Shown one piece after another: positions 12,565 to 14,175 of a stretch of DNA of 14,175 bases. The number at the start of each line of letters is the position of its first letter. The stretch's first letter is position 1. The DNA is from an uncultured Gemmiger sp. (lineage in GTDB: Bacteria; Bacillota; Clostridia; Oscillospirales; Ruminococcaceae): contig CAUEKL010000039.1 in NCBI GenBank assembly GCA_959018215.1, forward strand, positions 1 through 14,175, given 5' to 3'. The notes beneath the pieces were generated by a model. It made no database searches, was not told the origin of the DNA, and was given only the letters and a program-made list of their open reading frames with translations. A program made the position numbers and the translations under genes.

Positions 12565-14175
12565 ATGACAAGACGCGGAATACGCCGCCAGGCAGCCGGG
12601 CTTTGTGCGGTTTTGCTGCTGAGCGGCTGCGGGACAGGGTTTTACCAAACCGAAGGAGAGGAGGCGGCGTCCGGCAGCGCAATGATGGAAATTGCGCAGG
12701 TACAGGAAACCGACGCCACACCTGCCGGGTTGGAGGACCACACCGTACGGCAGCTGACCGCCGGTGCAGATGGCGAACCACTTCTGGTCACCACCGATGC
12801 TCAGGCAATGCCCCATGCATACCAGAGGGAAAACGGAGAGTGGCAGGAGCAGGATAATGCGGCTATCGTTTCCTGGATTCAGGAGAACCAGGTCTATAAT
12901 CGAAGGTACTATTACGATACCACGGGCAGCTGGTGGGCTGTCATCCAAAACGGAAATTCCATTGTACAGGTCCTTCCCGACGGACAGGCAAGAGAAGTAG
13001 TGCTTCCCGAAGATGTGGCGCCGGGCAAGTATGTGGCCATTTACGGATTTGCAGACAGAGGAGACGGCCTGGTCTGTTTTGCAGCCAATCAGACAGAGGA
13101 GAAGGAGGGCCCGGACCCCGGAGGCGTATGGCTCTTGGTGGATGGTGAGACCGGTCAGGTGACCCAGACCTTCTCGGTGGACTACGGAACGGATTATCGC
13201 CCGGTCTTTTATCAAGGGGACCTGATCATTTATGACTATGTGGCCACAACTTTGAAAGAATATGATCCCGAAACAGGCCAGCTTGTGCAGGAAGTTCCCA
13301 TCGAACGGCCGGACACCCTGCCTGCTGCTGCCGCCATGACCGAAGATGGGATATACCACTATTTTGTGGGCAGTACCGGTTTGTATCGCCGCCCGCTGAA
13401 TGGTGACTTTACACAGACGGTCACAGACGATATTTTACTGAACTGCATGTCATCCAACTTCGAGGCTATGGGATTGTATGTAGAAGCGGACGGCGCTTAT
13501 CTGATTGCCGGCAACGAAGACGGAAAAATGAAACTGTACAGCCTTTCCATACAGGAGGGCGAAGCCCCGGCGGCAGAAACCACCCTCACGGTATGGGCTA
13601 TGGAGAGTACACCTATGCTGCAGATTGCGGCACAGCGGTACCAATCCCTGCACCCGGATGTAGAACTGAACATTGTCACCGGCCGTGACACAGCGGAAGA
13701 TTCTGTTTCGGAGCAGGATATCCTGCGGCAGCTGAATACCGAACTTCTCAGTGGTGAAGGGCCGGACTGTCTGATTCTGGACGGTTTGCCCATTCAGTCC
13801 TATATCCAGCAAGGCATGCTGCAGAACTTGGATGGCCTGGTAACGGAAAGTGAATTCTATTCCAATATTTTGAACGGCTATGCGGGGGAAGATGGTTTGT
13901 ATACGGTGCCAGCTTTCTTTGCGGCTCCTGTCTTTGCCACTGTACAAACAGAGGAAACGCCCGCCAGCCTGGAAGAACCGGCTCAGTTGTTTGAAAGCGG
14001 CGCCTGTACGGCCGGTTCTTGGAAAGAAATTTTTGCGGCGGTTTATCCGGCGGTGGCGAACCGAATCTTGCCAGCTGGAGAAAGTTTGGATGAGGGCGCT
14101 CTCACCGAATTTCTGGAAGAGACAAACCGCATGGTACAAAGTGCAGAAATCACACAGGAAAGCATGCCCATGGGA
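12565..14175 (+). CDS. Lipoprotein with solute-binding-like C-terminal domain, 3' end missing
   Basis: The frame is open from ATG 12565 to the last base (537 codons, no stop), so the protein continues past the window. AAAGGAGGT at 12549-12557 supports the start. The N-terminus is a lipoprotein signal: MTRRGIRRQ, a hydrophobic stretch and lipobox L19-S-G-C22. Residues about 50-330 form a beta-rich stretch with repeated short units (GVWLLVDGETGQVTQTF, TLKEYDPETGQLVQEV, GIYHYFVGSTGLYRR, GKMKLYSLS) that looks like a beta-propeller. From about residue 341 a family-1 solute-binding-like domain starts (TLTVWAMESTPMLQIAAQRY, GPD at 399-401, YTVPA at 446-450). Such domains bind sugars or peptides for ABC import, but here it may act in sensing with the adjacent two-component system. 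Tryptophan-, Asp- and Glu-rich surface protein; ligand unknown. Confidence 0.82.
   Translation, partial: MTRRGIRRQAAGLCAVLLLSGCGTGFYQTEGEEAASGSAMMEIAQVQETDATPAGLEDHTVRQLTAGADGEPLLVTTDAQAMPHAYQRENGEWQEQDNAAIVSWIQENQVYNRRYYYDTTGSWWAVIQNGNSIVQVLPDGQAREVVLPEDVAPGKYVAIYGFADRGDGLVCFAANQTEEKEGPDPGGVWLLVDGETGQVTQTFSVDYGTDYRPVFYQGDLIIYDYVATTLKEYDPETGQLVQEVPIERPDTLPAAAAMTEDGIYHYFVGSTGLYRRPLNGDFTQTVTDDILLNCMSSNFEAMGLYVEADGAYLIAGNEDGKMKLYSLSIQEGEAPAAETTLTVWAMESTPMLQIAAQRYQSLHPDVELNIVTGRDTAEDSVSEQDILRQLNTELLSGEGPDCLILDGLPIQSYIQQGMLQNLDGLVTESEFYSNILNGYAGEDGLYTVPAFFAAPVFATVQTEETPASLEEPAQLFESGACTAGSWKEIFAAVYPAVANRILPAGESLDEGALTEFLEETNRMVQSAEITQESMPMG

Noticed and set aside
12433..13359. Antisense open frame (308 codons) opposite the lipoprotein gene
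   Set aside because: The plus-strand frame has a strong ribosome site, a lipobox and a recognisable binding domain, and stays open to the window end.
13450..14139. Antisense open frame (229 codons) near the window end
   Set aside because: Lies wholly inside the plus-strand lipoprotein frame, with no plausible ribosome site or domain.

Overview
The window looks like chromosomal DNA of a Gram-positive, GC-rich member of the Clostridia, probably Oscillospiraceae/Ruminococcaceae-like. The grounds are the spore gene yunB, strong AGGAGG-type ribosome binding sites, sigma-A promoters with TGn-extended -10 boxes, several TTG/GTG starts, lipobox lipoproteins and a DUF4860-type protein. The family placement is inference; no rRNA or species marker is present.

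Layout. (1) 1-2887, plus strand: the 3' part of queA (tRNA queuosine modification), a SASA/SGNH-type acetylesterase and an intrinsic terminator, followed by an AANAT-like GNAT acetyltransferase and a YfcE-type metallophosphoesterase. (2) 2990-3315: a single 61-residue protein gene with its own extended -10 promoter and terminator. (3) 3337-8199: a tightly packed operon behind a good promoter (TTGAAC-18-TATAAT). It encodes a transglutaminase-fold lipoprotein, a PilC/GspF inner-membrane platform, four short single-span proteins that look like divergent pseudopilins, and a PilT-type ATPase. A CLC-family transporter follows 29 bases later. (4) 9482-10126, minus strand: yunB, whose stop overlaps the CLC stop. 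(5) 10191-10381: tRNA-Ala(GGC) with a consensus promoter, an UP-element-like tract, a leader hairpin and a UUCG-loop terminator. (6) 10425-12486: an OmpR-type response regulator and its sensor kinase, start-stop overlapped, with their own promoter and terminator. (7) 12565 to the edge: a large lipoprotein with a C-terminal extracellular solute-binding-like domain, cut by the window end.

How the parts work together. The most interesting unit is region 3. It combines a PilC platform, a PilT motor and four pilin-like subunits, but the window holds no PilB-type extension ATPase, no prepilin peptidase and no recognisable major pilin. It also starts with a cell-surface transglutaminase-like lipoprotein. 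It may be a small type IV pilus-like or secretion-like envelope machine that borrows its missing parts from elsewhere in the genome, or works without them. The two-component system sits next to a surface lipoprotein with a solute-binding-like half, so nutrient or peptide sensing is a plausible but unproven link. Regions 6 and 7 look less GC-rich and use more T-ending codons than regions 1-4, by eye only.
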